Shown here: positions 52,099-60,334 of the stretch, piece after piece
Layout: each line of letters opens with the position of its first letter
Position numbering within the stretch: the stretch's first letter is position 1
NCBI RefSeq assembly: GCF_008014345.1
Contig: NZ_VPFL01000016.1
Span: 1-64,000, forward strand
Direction: 5' to 3'
Origin: Pelomicrobium methylotrophicum
GTDB lineage: Bacteria; Pseudomonadota; Gammaproteobacteria; Burkholderiales; UBA6910
Length of the DNA stretch: 64,000 bases
Notes under the pieces: model-generated
The model's database searches: none
What the model was told of the DNA's origin: nothing
Seen by the model: the letters and a program-made list of their open reading frames with translations, nothing else
Position numbers and translations under genes: made by a program

Positions 52099-53935
52099 CG
52101 TCGGTCTCCGTATAGATGCTGGTGGTCGCCAGGCTGGCGTGACCCAGAAGCTTTTGCACCAGATTCACCGGCACGCCGCTCGAAGCGAGATGCGCGCCGC
52201 AGGTATGCCGCAGCCAATGGACGGTGGCACGGCGGAAGGCCTTGGCTTCCTGGTCTTTGCCGTCCGCAGCCAGGCTTTCTGCTGCCTGATGGAATACCGT
52301 CCGCAGCGTCTTGTACAAGGCGCTTCCTGTCATCGGCTCCTGGCTTCCAAGCCGGGAAATCAAAGGTGTTTCGGGCGGATTGGCGAGCGGGTCGGGATCG
52401 AGGCCACGGCGGGCAAGGTATTCCCGGAGGCGATCCATGACCCGGCTGGGCATGGGCACAGCCCGCCACTTGCCTCCTTTGCCCAGCACTTTGAGCATCC
52501 AGCGCACGCCCAGGCCATCCTTGAGCGGCATGGTGTAGAGCCGGCCTACGCTCGCATCCACCAGCTCAGACAGGCGCAAGCCGCTGGCCTGGGCGAAGGG
52601 CAGCGTGAACCGCAGCCGCGAGGCAGCCTCGTCCGCAGGCAGGGTGTCGAGGAAAGCCATCAGGTAGTCCCATTGGCCGGTCGAGAACACCCGCGTCAAT
52701 TCCACGTCCTCGGGCGCGTCCGGGCTTACGGCCGGCTTGCGTCCCACGGCGTCCCAGGGATTGAAAGCGCAATACTGGACGCGCACCAGCCACTCGAACA
52801 GGCCCGAAAGTATCGTCAGCGCCTGCCGCACGCTCGTGGCGGACAGCGGGCCGTCGAACGGACGCCAGTTCGGGCTGAAACGCGGCGTGTTGCGCTTGCC
52901 GATCCATTCACTCTGGGCAATCCGGAACGGCCACTGCTCCGGGCTCACTCGCCCAAGGAGGGACAGCCAGTCCCGGTAGGCCGCGCAGTCCTCGACGGTG
53001 AGATCGGAAAGCGCCTTCTGGCGCTCGATCACGGCCCAGAGCAAGAGCCGTTCGGCCTCCTTGCGGTAGGCTCTGGCCGTATGCGGACTACCCGATTTCG
53101 TGGCAAGCCAGGACTCGATGGCCTGGTGGTCGTTGTTCGCCTGAATCCGTGGGGGACCCGGGTGTCTGTTGGAGCCGGTCTCTCCGGACAACCTCTGTGG
53201 CACCGCGAAGGCCTCGATGGGGACGATGGCGGTCTCACGATCACGAGCCTGTACGAGCAGGGGCGTCTGGAGGCTGCGAACGGGCGCAGTCGCATGGTCC
53301 GGCAGAGGCCCCAGGGAGGATTCGTAGCCGCGCAACCAGGCGACGATCCGGGCCGCGCCTTTCTCGCCGAGCTTGGGCACGGTGATCCACCAACGGTATC
53401 CGCGATCCCGGATGCGATCCAGAAGGGTGCCGATGGTTGGAATATCGGCAAGAACCAGGCGATCAGCAACAGGCTTGTCGAACCATGCGGAGACCGGATC
53501 TGCCGGCACGGGTTCGGTTGCAAGGAGGCGCTCCAGTACATCGAGCGCTTTCAGTTGGCGCTCAATGAGGCGTTGACGCTGACGGATTTTCCTGTCGGCG
53601 GCCTGGGGATACCTTTCGAGGTACAGCCGGATCAGCTCCTCTTCCCGGTAAAACCCGTCGGGATCGTTTTCTTCACGGAACTCCTCCAGCGACGGTATGG
53701 CGGGTGCCTGGCCGGTGGCAAGGTGGAGGCGTAGCAGGCGCGCCTCGCCGCGCTTGCCCTGCCTGAGCGCCGCCTGGCTCAGGGTATCGCGCAGCCAGGC
53801 GAGGGTCGCTTTGGCCAGACGCAGGTCGAGCCCCGTTTCGAGGTAGCGGTCAGCCAGATCCCTAAGATCAATGCCCTGTAGCCACCCGCGATAAAAAGCG
53901 AGGTGATGGCGTCCAACTTTCCGGTTGCGCTGCAT
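52061..53935 (-). CDS. Large plasmid-type tyrosine recombinase
   Basis: 624 residues. The C-terminal third is a tyrosine recombinase: Arg in ASGLRLSELVDA, a Lys strand (MLKVLGKGGKWRAVP), HWLRHTCG (HxxR), LGHASL (His) and IYTE (Tyr). The long N-terminal part (about 1-300) is an extra domain with a SAM-like segment (SLEEFREENDPDGFYREEEL). It differs from the P4-type integrase at the element end and may resolve multimers or move a gene cassette. Confidence 0.85.
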   Translation of the reverse strand: MQRNRKVGRHHLAFYRGWLQGIDLRDLADRYLETGLDLRLAKATLAWLRDTLSQAALRQGKRGEARLLRLHLATGQAPAIPSLEEFREENDPDGFYREEELIRLYLERYPQAADRKIRQRQRLIERQLKALDVLERLLATEPVPADPVSAWFDKPVADRLVLADIPTIGTLLDRIRDRGYRWWITVPKLGEKGAARIVAWLRGYESSLGPLPDHATAPVRSLQTPLLVQARDRETAIVPIEAFAVPQRLSGETGSNRHPGPPRIQANNDHQAIESWLATKSGSPHTARAYRKEAERLLLWAVIERQKALSDLTVEDCAAYRDWLSLLGRVSPEQWPFRIAQSEWIGKRNTPRFSPNWRPFDGPLSATSVRQALTILSGLFEWLVRVQYCAFNPWDAVGRKPAVSPDAPEDVELTRVFSTGQWDYLMAFLDTLPADEAASRLRFTLPFAQASGLRLSELVDASVGRLYTMPLKDGLGVRWMLKVLGKGGKWRAVPMPSRVMDRLREYLARRGLDPDPLANPPETPLISRLGSQEPMTGSALYKTLRTVFHQAAESLAADGKDQEAKAFRRATVHWLRHTCGAHLASSGVPVNLVQKLLGHASLATTSIYTETDDEQLWSELESRV

Positions 53936-53936
53936 T

Positions 53937-54251
53937 TCAGAATTCCAAGGCCATCTGTCCGCCCTCGATCTCGCGCCGCCGCTTTATTCCAGCACGGCGC
54001 ATCTTTGCGTCGTGTCGGTTGTGGCAAAGCTGGCAAAGCGAAGCCAAGTTCAACAAACTGGCTGCTTCAGGCCTATGGTCGAACACGTGGGCCGTCGTCA
54101 GAACCACTTTCTTGCCAGTTACAGGATGTGGTTTACCGTTTTCCGCGCCACACCATTCGCAGCGATTCCGTGCCCGGACAAAGCGCACGAACCGACTGCG
54201 AAGCGCCCAGTCTGCCGGGTAGCGATTCTTGTTTTCTGGACGAATCGGCAT
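53937..54251 (-). CDS. HNH endonuclease
   Basis: 104 residues. Two CxxC pairs (CEWC and CQLC) frame TAHVFDHRPE and HNRHD, the HNH metal-binding core. Homing-type or plasmid-encoded nuclease. It lies directly before the large recombinase gene. Confidence 0.83.
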   Translation of the reverse strand: MPIRPENKNRYPADWALRSRFVRFVRARNRCEWCGAENGKPHPVTGKKVVLTTAHVFDHRPEAASLLNLASLCQLCHNRHDAKMRRAGIKRRREIEGGQMALEF

Positions 54252-54269
54252 GGGCGTTTTGTTGGCGAC

Positions 54270-54539
54270 CTACTCGGGACTGGAGATGCGGCTGGGCGGC
54301 ACAGGCGGATCCTGGAGAAGCGAGATGAGAGCCTCTTCGAGATCGCCTGAGCCGCCGTGCCTGCGCAGTACCGCGACTGCATCGAGAATCTTCTGCGGCT
54401 GAGGCACAACGCCATGGATCAGGGTCGAGGCGCAAGCTATCAGCCTGGACACCTCATCCGGCTTCAGGCTGATCCGAGCCGAGCGGGAGAGCATCTGTTC
54501 ACCGATCTGGCGTGCGCTACAGGCTAGCTTAGAAGCCAT
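54270..54539 (-). CDS. Hypothetical protein (89 residues)
   Basis: Helical protein: ISLKPDEVSRLIACASTLIHG and DAVAVLRRHGGSGDLEEALI. It overlaps the upstream gene by 11 bases in the parM operon. No family recognised. Confidence 0.6.
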   Translation of the reverse strand: MASKLACSARQIGEQMLSRSARISLKPDEVSRLIACASTLIHGVVPQPQKILDAVAVLRRHGGSGDLEEALISLLQDPPVPPSRISSPE

Positions 54540-54891
54540 GTTCCCTGATCCGCTTCAGAATAATGTCCGTCTCCACCGCCGCAGCCTGGTCGAGGGCGAA
54601 CGATGGCGTTTCGATCCAGGCGAGAACGGCGTCCGGCTCGAACTCGGCTTGATCACCATCCTCATCGAGCACCAGCAGTCCATCCTCGTCCTCGACGAGC
54701 CGCCCCATTCGGACAGTTTGCGACGGCTCGAAATGCAGATCGTTGGTCCGGCGCCCAAGGGCGGACAAGTGGGCCTCGGGGCATCGGGCGAGAAAGCTCA
54801 TTCGGATTCCGTTGCCCGCGTCCGCAATCCACTTCCGCACGACCATGGCCACCAGAATGCCTTTGGGGGGGAGACCGATATTCCACGTCAC
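54529..54891 (-). CDS. Hypothetical protein (120 residues)
   Basis: Beta-rich: MSFLARCPEAHLSALGRRTN and RMGRLVEDEDGLLVLDEDGD, a very acidic stretch, then a helix. Four-base overlap with the parR-like gene. No family recognised. Confidence 0.6.
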   Translation of the reverse strand: MTWNIGLPPKGILVAMVVRKWIADAGNGIRMSFLARCPEAHLSALGRRTNDLHFEPSQTVRMGRLVEDEDGLLVLDEDGDQAEFEPDAVLAWIETPSFALDQAAAVETDIILKRIREHGF

Positions 54892-55118
54892 AAAACACCT
54901 CCAAGTTTCTTTGCGATGGCGCCGATCTTGGTTCCCGTGCCATTGTCCTGATTGGTGTTGGGCGGTTGTTCTTCACGTCTGACCTGTGCGGATATGCTCA
55001 CCAGTCCGACGGTGGCAAGGGTCCGCAGACGTTCCGCTCGCTGCCGCGCCGGGGTGCCCTGAAGCGCCTTGTAGAGCTCTGGGCTGCCGGTTTCGGTGAC
55101 CACGACCACGATGCGCAT
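54888..55118 (-). CDS. parR: ParR-like partition adaptor
   Basis: 76 residues. PELYKALQGTPARQRAERLR and TLATVGLVSISAQ match the ribbon-helix-helix pattern of small ParR/StbB-type adaptors. The gene directly follows parM on the same strand, as in ParMRC systems. It should bind a centromere of direct repeats, probably the CCGYCAGT repeats upstream of parM, and link it to ParM filaments. Confidence 0.7.
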   Translation of the reverse strand: MRIVVVVTETGSPELYKALQGTPARQRAERLRTLATVGLVSISAQVRREEQPPNTNQDNGTGTKIGAIAKKLGGVL

Positions 55119-56093
55119 TTAAAGGCTTGCCCCCATAAGCCAGAAGCCCCTGGCGTTTGAGTACACCGGGTCCTTCGGCGTGACCACGTTGAGCCGTGGA
55201 AACGCGGCTTGAACCGCCTCGCGGAAAAAATCCGCGCCGCCGCCCACCAGGACGACGACATCCGGCGCCGCGCCCTCGGTCCTCAGCGACTTCTGGATGG
55301 ATTCGACGACGACCGGACCGACCGTCTTCGCGGCCTGCCCGATGTAGGGGGCGATCTCGACTCGCTGGCCGAGGACCAGCACGGTTGGCTTGCCGGACCG
55401 GATCGCATTTTCCAGGGTTTCGGTATTGACCGCCGAGCCGTGATCACTCGCAATGAGCCTGGAGGCCTCTTCAAGGACGACCGATGAGGCGTTGAGGCTG
55501 GTGCCGGAGGACTGCCTGTGAATATCCTGATGAGCGACGACCACCCAGTCCACCGAGAAAAATCCCGGATCCACAACCAGGACGCGGGCGTCTTCGATGT
55601 CCGCATTCTCCTGGGCGATGTAGTCCAGGAGACCACCGATGGGCTGGGGGATCACCTTTACGCGCTCCACGGTCACGGCCCGCTTGGGCGTAACCTGGTG
55701 TGTGCCCTGCATTTGCCCGGCTACGGCCGTCCTGCGGGCTTCGTCCAGATACTGTGACACCGGCAGCCCGGTGACGAGCATATCGATCCTGTCCATCTCG
55801 GAGAGAAGCAGCCCGGCGTGGAACAGGGCCTTATAGGAGGCGCTGGAGGGGTAGTCGGCGTGGAGCGAGCGGGACCACATCTCCGCCCGGTCCGGTGAGA
55901 CGCCGGCGATGAACTCCTCTCCGTCCACGAGTACATGCAGGCGGTCTTCCCGGGCCTTGCCGTCGAAGCGGAAGCCGAAGCGGTCTGCGGGCGCGGCGCC
56001 GGCCGGGCGCAGGTGGGTCTTCGGGGACTCGCCTTTGGGGCCGAAGGCGAGTTTCAGATTCGAGTAACCGATGTCGATACCGAGGATGTTCAT
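55119..56093 (-). CDS. parM: ParM/StbA-like actin ATPase
   Basis: 324 residues with the actin-fold motifs: phosphate-1 DIGYSNLKLAFG, phosphate-2 VVDPGFFSVDWVV and adenosine motif VVLVGGGADFF. ParM filaments push sister plasmids apart. It heads a minus-strand operon reaching to the SNase gene. The presence of ParM in an integrated element points to a replicating extrachromosomal phase. Confidence 0.88.
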   Translation of the reverse strand: MNILGIDIGYSNLKLAFGPKGESPKTHLRPAGAAPADRFGFRFDGKAREDRLHVLVDGEEFIAGVSPDRAEMWSRSLHADYPSSASYKALFHAGLLLSEMDRIDMLVTGLPVSQYLDEARRTAVAGQMQGTHQVTPKRAVTVERVKVIPQPIGGLLDYIAQENADIEDARVLVVDPGFFSVDWVVVAHQDIHRQSSGTSLNASSVVLEEASRLIASDHGSAVNTETLENAIRSGKPTVLVLGQRVEIAPYIGQAAKTVGPVVVESIQKSLRTEGAAPDVVVLVGGGADFFREAVQAAFPRLNVVTPKDPVYSNARGFWLMGASL

Positions 56094-56120
56094 GTCGTTC
56101 TCCTGTGAGTTGAAGGCGGT

Positions 56121-56230
56121 CCGTCATTGCCAGCCATTTGGGTGCACCGCCAGTGCACCGTCAGTAGCAACCAGCGCCAGCTCTGACCGTGCTCGGTCGC
56201 TCACGATACCGTCAGAGAACCGCCAGAGTG
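56121..56230. repeat. CCGYCAGT repeats upstream of parM (putative centromere, copy 2)
   Basis: CCGTCATT at 56121, CCGCCAGT at 56147, CCGTCAGT at 56158, CCGTCAGA at 56209 and CCGCCAGA at 56220: five related 8-mers, the close pair being 11 bases apart (one helical turn). ParR-type centromeres are arrays of such short repeats next to parM. The same layout occurs at 48615-48716. Confidence 0.65.
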
Positions 56231-56271
56231 ATAAGGAGGGATGTTAGCAGACCAAGTTCGGAAAAATGGCG

Positions 56272-56293
56272 CTAAATGAGTGCATTTTGGTGC
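56272..56293. repeat. Operator-like 21-bp repeat, copy 2
   Basis: The complement reads GCACCAAAATGCACTCATTTAG and matches the site at 28061-28081. It lies between the parM promoter region and the palindrome cluster. Confidence 0.5.
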
Positions 56294-56408
56294 TCGTTTT
56301 GCGCCACTTTTCGGAGCTTCTTTTGATAGAGTGGCTGGAATAGAAGCACCACTATTTTTAGGGTTTCCATGCGTGCGCGGGGGTGAGCGTCGCGTGGCGA
56401 AATCGTTG

Positions 56409-56625
56409 CACTATTAGTTGTAATCTATCTATCAAAATTCCCCCTATTAGAAGGAAGGGTTTTTATGACTGTTTCAGAATCACTCCTATTAGGAGTGATT
56501 GGCTGGGTGAGCGTAGCACCAGGCCCTGCCAGTTCGGACTGTGGCGCGAGACGAAAAATCGTTCTCCTAATAGGGGGGATTCATGGCCCAGTATTACCCC
56601 TATTAGGAGAACGACTGATCGCGGT
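56409..56625. repeat. CCTATTAGGAG palindrome cluster; candidate oriT or operator
   Basis: CTATTAG units lie at about 56411, 56443, 56486, 56566 (inverted) and 56599. The third is a perfect palindrome CACTCCTATTAGGAGTG. The last two form a perfect 16-bp inverted repeat (GTTCTCCTAATAGGGG and its complement) about 20 bases apart. The region is AT-rich against its neighbours and stands directly before a MobI-like gene, the oriT position in SXT/IncA/C elements. No protein frame here is convincing. Confidence 0.55.
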
Positions 56626-56675
56626 TCAGGAGTGTTTTGAAGGGGTTGAATCACTACTAGTAAGAGGTGGAATTC

Positions 56676-57155
56676 ATGATAGTCAGCGAGGAGCGTGTGG
56701 AGAGCGCGAAAGCATGCCTAGTTGGATGGCTGGACGATCTTGAAAAACACGCCCACGAGATCGTGGAGGCGCACTGGGCGCGAGTAAGGGAAGAGGAGGG
56801 CAAGCGATCTGGCTGGCAGCACAAAAGTCAGTTGCAGCTCAGGTGCTTGCGCCGTGGCAACACGCTGATCGCTGAGTGGGTAAAGATACGCTGGGTGGGA
56901 TCCATGGCCAGGGGGACGCGGACGGGACTTAGGGAGCCGCTGCGCAAGGGTCGTGGGCCGAGTTATAGGCTGGAGACCCTGACCAGGCTCAGCCGTGACT
57001 GGGAGAAGACGATCGTGGAGGAGACGGAGAAAAGGCTGTCCGAGATCAGGAGGCAGTGGGGGCATATCACGAAGGCCCTGCTGTACCTGCGATTTGCCAG
57101 CGGCGAGACTGGAAAGAAGAAGTCGATCAAAAACAAGGAGGTATCGAATGGCTGA
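56676..57155 (+). CDS. MobI-like conjugative mobilisation protein
   Basis: 159 residues, charged and helical. LQLRCLRRGNTLIAEWVKIR and LSRDWEKTIVEETEKRLSEIRR resemble MobI of IncA/C plasmids and SXT elements, which is needed together with oriT. I start at the ATG at 56676 behind AGAGGTGG. Similarity is judged by eye. The end overlaps the next gene by eight bases. Confidence 0.5.
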   Translation: MIVSEERVESAKACLVGWLDDLEKHAHEIVEAHWARVREEEGKRSGWQHKSQLQLRCLRRGNTLIAEWVKIRWVGSMARGTRTGLREPLRKGRGPSYRLETLTRLSRDWEKTIVEETEKRLSEIRRQWGHITKALLYLRFASGETGKKKSIKNKEVSNG

Positions 57156-58107
57156 GCAATTGGTGCCTGTCAAGGAAGGGCGAATCGGCAACGCCAAGAC
57201 CCTGGTCGTTGATGCAAGGGATCTGCATGCGGCGCTGGGGGTGGGTAAGGACTTTACGAGCTGGATCAAGCTACGCATCCGTCAGTACGGTTTTGAACAA
57301 AATCGCGACTACCTGCTCACCCAAACGGGTGAGCAGCTCCATTCCGGCACGAAGTGGCGCTCGGATTACTTCCTCTCCCTCGACATGGCCAAGGAGCTCG
57401 CAATGGTCGAGCGCAACGAAAAGGGCAGAGCGGTACGGAAGTACTTCATCGAGTGCGAGCGTCGTGCCCATCAGGCAGCCCAGGCCCATCTTCTGCTGGA
57501 AGGGAAGACAATGGACGGCTTGTGGTTATGGGAGGGGAAGCCTGCGGGCGCTATCTGTCTCGTGCGAGAAAGCACGTCGCTGGACACCGGATACATCGTG
57601 GCGATTCAGAGGCCGGACGGAATCCTCTCGCTTATTGGCACGCGCCGCCCGGCGGACTTCTTGGCGAGAGAGGCGGATACGCAGCGCGACTCCGTTGCTT
57701 TGGTGTCGCGCCCGCTTGAGAACTACGCCCAATACCGCAGACTGGCCTTTGGGATTCTGGCCGAGCGCTTCCCCAAGGAATACCGCTACCGCCTGAAAGG
57801 CGCGACGCTGGACGACGTAAAAGCCGTTCTTGAGTCGCTTCTGGCGGGCGGCTCGCACGCCGCCAGGCCCGCTACCTCCGGCGCCGTGGATCGCCTCGAT
57901 GCGGTCGTGCTGGACGACGATGCTGGCATTGAAGTTGTGCAGTACATAATCGCGCGGTATCGAAAGCTACAGCAGATTGTCCCGGAGCCGCTCGAAGCCA
58001 ACCAGTTCGTTGCGGGAGGAGCGCTGGCGTTGCTGTGGGGGATGCTGAAGCAGGAGTTTGGAGCGCGCGGCACCGGACGCGGTGGAGGGGATAGGCATGT
58101 CCACTGA
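57148..58107 (+). CDS. AntA/AntB-type antirepressor-like protein
   Basis: 319 residues. VVDARDLHAALGVGKDFTSWIK and RQYGFEQNRDYLL with LSLDMAKELAMVERNEKG form the AntA/AntB domain (about residues 15-110) known from phage antirepressors. The C-terminal 200 residues are not recognised (YGRLA-like helices and an acidic LDAVVLDDDAG). It is coupled to the MobI-like gene and may regulate transfer. Confidence 0.8.
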   Translation: MAEQLVPVKEGRIGNAKTLVVDARDLHAALGVGKDFTSWIKLRIRQYGFEQNRDYLLTQTGEQLHSGTKWRSDYFLSLDMAKELAMVERNEKGRAVRKYFIECERRAHQAAQAHLLLEGKTMDGLWLWEGKPAGAICLVRESTSLDTGYIVAIQRPDGILSLIGTRRPADFLAREADTQRDSVALVSRPLENYAQYRRLAFGILAERFPKEYRYRLKGATLDDVKAVLESLLAGGSHAARPATSGAVDRLDAVVLDDDAGIEVVQYIIARYRKLQQIVPEPLEANQFVAGGALALLWGMLKQEFGARGTGRGGGDRHVH

Positions 58108-58390
58108 CCGGAAGCGGGCCGGATCAGCCAGTGCCAGACGTGGTAACAGCCAAGCTGCCGGGCCATCGCTTGCCGCACTCCTGTCTGGGAAGGTCCGGAT
58201 CGTGGTGCCGCCGCCAGGGGTGGGGCGCGTTCACCGGCTCGCCGACGACGAGAGCCGGTTGCCTGATCGGCAAGAACGTCTGCGCCAATGCCTCGCGGCG
58301 ATTCGTGGCGGGGCGTCCACCCTGCTGAAGATCAAGATTGTGATGTCCTGGGGCGACCATGCGGATTCTGAACCGCCGCCATCTGGGTGA
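58097..58390 (+). CDS. Basic hypothetical protein (97 residues)
   Basis: MSTDRKRAGSASARRGNSQA, a disordered basic start, then VRIVVPPPGVGRVHRLADDE and a helical end. It starts inside the previous gene's end and overlaps the next start by 32 bases, so it lies in one operon. Unidentified. Confidence 0.5.
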   Translation: MSTDRKRAGSASARRGNSQAAGPSLAALLSGKVRIVVPPPGVGRVHRLADDESRLPDRQERLRQCLAAIRGGASTLLKIKIVMSWGDHADSEPPPSG

Positions 58391-59591
58391 TCGGTGGCCG
58401 GCGAATGCGGTCTGGGTCGGCCGCGGCACGCCGCTGGGAAACCCCTTCGTCATCGGCCGGGACGGCTCGCGCGAGGAGGTGATCGCGCGCTACCGCGAGT
58501 GGCTCGAGGCCAGGATTCGTGACCGCGACCCGGCGGTGCTGACCGCGATGGCGGGCCTGCGCGAAGACTCTTCTCTGGTGTGCGCCTGCGCCCCCGAGCC
58601 CTGCCATGCGGAGGCGATCCGGGAAGCCTGGATGAAGCATTTCAGAGACGGAATCGTGGTGCGCCCGGCCTACCATGAGGATGGCTCCATACCCCTCGAC
58701 GGCGAAGTGTTCGTGTTCGGCTCGAACCTGGCCGGCCGGCACGGGGCGGGGGCGGCGGCTGAAGCCTCCGACCGTTTCGGCGCGCGCCGGGGCGTGGGCG
58801 AGGGCTACATGGGCGAGCCGCCCCGGCACTGTTACGCCATCCCGACCAAGGACGAGCGGCTTGCCGTCCTGCCCCTGGAGAGAATCGCCGCGGCGGTCGG
58901 GCGCTTTGCCGGGTTCGCGGCCTCGCGCCCGGCGCTGAAGTTTTTCTTGACCCGCGTCGGCTGCGGCCTGGCGGGGTACCGGGACGAGAGAATCGCGCCG
59001 CTTTTCGCCGGCGCGCCGCTTGCCCGGTGCAGCTTCCCCCGGCCGTGGCGCAGGTATTTGGAGCCGCGCTCGATGGCCTACGCCGGCGCGGGCGCGCGCA
59101 ACGCCCCGCTTCCCGTCCTGCGCAGGATGACCCGCATCGCGCAGCGGCTGGAGGCGCGCGGCTACGTGCTGCGAACCGGCGGCGGCAACGACACGGACAG
59201 CGCCTTCGAGGCCGGGTGCGCGAGGAAGGAAGTGTTTCTGCCCTGGCCCGGCTTCAACGGGCGCGTTTCCGCCTTCGATTCGGTGTCGGAGGAGGCGCTG
59301 GTGGTGGCCTGCGCGGTGCACCCGGCATTTCACAGGCTCACGGCGGAGGCGCGGCTGCTGGCGGGACGCGAAAGCCACCGCATCCTGGGCGCGGACCTGC
59401 GCACGCCGGCCGATTTTCTCGTCTGCTGGACGCCGGACGGGGCGGAATGCGAGGCGGAGATCGGGCAGGAGACGGGGGAGACTGCGTTGGCCATCGCGCT
59501 CGCCGACCGCTGGTCGATTCCCGTGTTCAACCTCGCCCGGGCGGACGCGCTGGAGCGGCTGGCGGCGTGGTTGGGCGTTCCGGCAGGATAA
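58359..59591 (+). CDS. DUF4326 - macro-like - SLOG/DprA-like triple-domain protein
   Basis: 410 residues in three parts. Residues 1-95: DUF4326 (WVGRGTPLGNPFVIGRDG; CACAPEPCHAEAI). About 100-225: a macro/ADP-ribose-type domain (VFVFGSNLAGRHGAGAA; YAIPTKDERLAVLPL; VGCGLAGYRDERIAPLF). About 235-410: a Rossmann SLOG/DprA-like domain (YAGAGARNAPLPVLRRMTRI; TGGGNDTDSAFEAG; ADFLVCWTPDG). The combination suggests binding or processing of an ADP-ribose- or nucleotide-type ligand, perhaps in defence. The gene is visibly more GC-rich than its neighbours. Function unknown. Confidence 0.78.
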   Translation: MRILNRRHLGDRWPANAVWVGRGTPLGNPFVIGRDGSREEVIARYREWLEARIRDRDPAVLTAMAGLREDSSLVCACAPEPCHAEAIREAWMKHFRDGIVVRPAYHEDGSIPLDGEVFVFGSNLAGRHGAGAAAEASDRFGARRGVGEGYMGEPPRHCYAIPTKDERLAVLPLERIAAAVGRFAGFAASRPALKFFLTRVGCGLAGYRDERIAPLFAGAPLARCSFPRPWRRYLEPRSMAYAGAGARNAPLPVLRRMTRIAQRLEARGYVLRTGGGNDTDSAFEAGCARKEVFLPWPGFNGRVSAFDSVSEEALVVACAVHPAFHRLTAEARLLAGRESHRILGADLRTPADFLVCWTPDGAECEAEIGQETGETALAIALADRWSIPVFNLARADALERLAAWLGVPAG

Positions 59592-59719
59592 TCAGTCTTA
59601 CGATGTGACACTCCCAGCCACCTGAAGGGGTGGGAATCCCAGAGTCGATTTTTTTAAGATCTGATAAGGCAAAAATCAGGGGCTACACCTGCCCCTGCTC
59701 GTGGAAAAGGCCGAGGCTT
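59592..59719. other. Intergenic stretch with palindromes
   Basis: CCCAGCCACC/GGGGTGGG-type inverted repeat at about 59611-59632 and a T-run near 59648-59656, probably the terminator of the fusion gene. It vaguely recalls IS200/IS605 end hairpins, but no transposase is present. Confidence 0.35.
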
Positions 59720-59932
59720 TCAAGAGCATTCCGCCGGCACTGAAGGAGATTCGGCCTGGCTCAGTCCCAGCCGTCGCTGCAGCCGGCGGGCGTATGCGGC
59801 GGCATCGGCCCGGGCAGCCTCTTCGTCCGCCGCCATTTGCGCCTGGATGGCGGCTTCGTCGGTGGCGTCGACCCGGGCCGCATCGATGCGACCTGGCCAG
59901 TGCTCGCGGGGCGTGTCAGGACTCAGACGCAT
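59720..59932 (-). pseudogene. Truncated XRE-type regulator or antitoxin
   Basis: 70 residues: MRLSPDTPREHWPGRIDAAR, AQMAADEEAARADAAAYARR and LQRRLGLSQAE, the start of a helix-turn-helix domain that then breaks off after SQAE into unrelated codons and a stop. The DNA-binding fold is incomplete. Its start codon is 11 bases from the first CRISPR repeat, so the array occupies its promoter region. Confidence 0.6.
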
Positions 59933-59943
59933 GCGTACGGTTT

Positions 59944-60334
59944 GTCTTAATCCCTTCTTCATCAGGTCATGGGTTCGAACAGGAGTGCAGGGGGCAACGG
60001 TCATCAGGTTCGTCTTAATCCCTTCTTCATCAGGTCATGGGTTCGAACCTGCGCCGTACTGATTGCCGCGTCAACGACGCCTTGTCTTAATCCCTTCTTC
60101 ATCAGGTCATGGGTTCGAACGGCACATTGGGCAAACTCTAACGGGTACGATAAGTCTTAATCCCTTCTTCATCAGGTCATGGGTTCGAACGTACGCCGAG
60201 CGTGAGGCTCGGCCGATCGGCGATTGTCTTAATCCCTTCTTCATCAGGTCATGGGTTCGAACGTACGCCGAGCGTGAGGCTCGGCCGATCGGCGATTGTC
60301 TTAATCCCTTCTTCATCAGGTCATGGGTTCGAAC
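59944..60334. CRISPR. CRISPR array: six 37-bp repeats, five spacers, no cas genes in the window
   Basis: Six identical 37-bp repeats (GTCTTAATCC...GGGTTCGAAC) start at 59944, 60012, 60084, 60154, 60226 and 60298. Spacers are 31, 35, 33, 35 and 35 bases. Spacers 4 and 5 (60191-60225 and 60263-60297) are identical. Read on the minus strand the repeat ends in ATTAAGAC, which could be the crRNA 5' tag, so transcription may run right to left with a leader at about 60335-60420. Repeat type not assigned. Confidence 0.95.
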
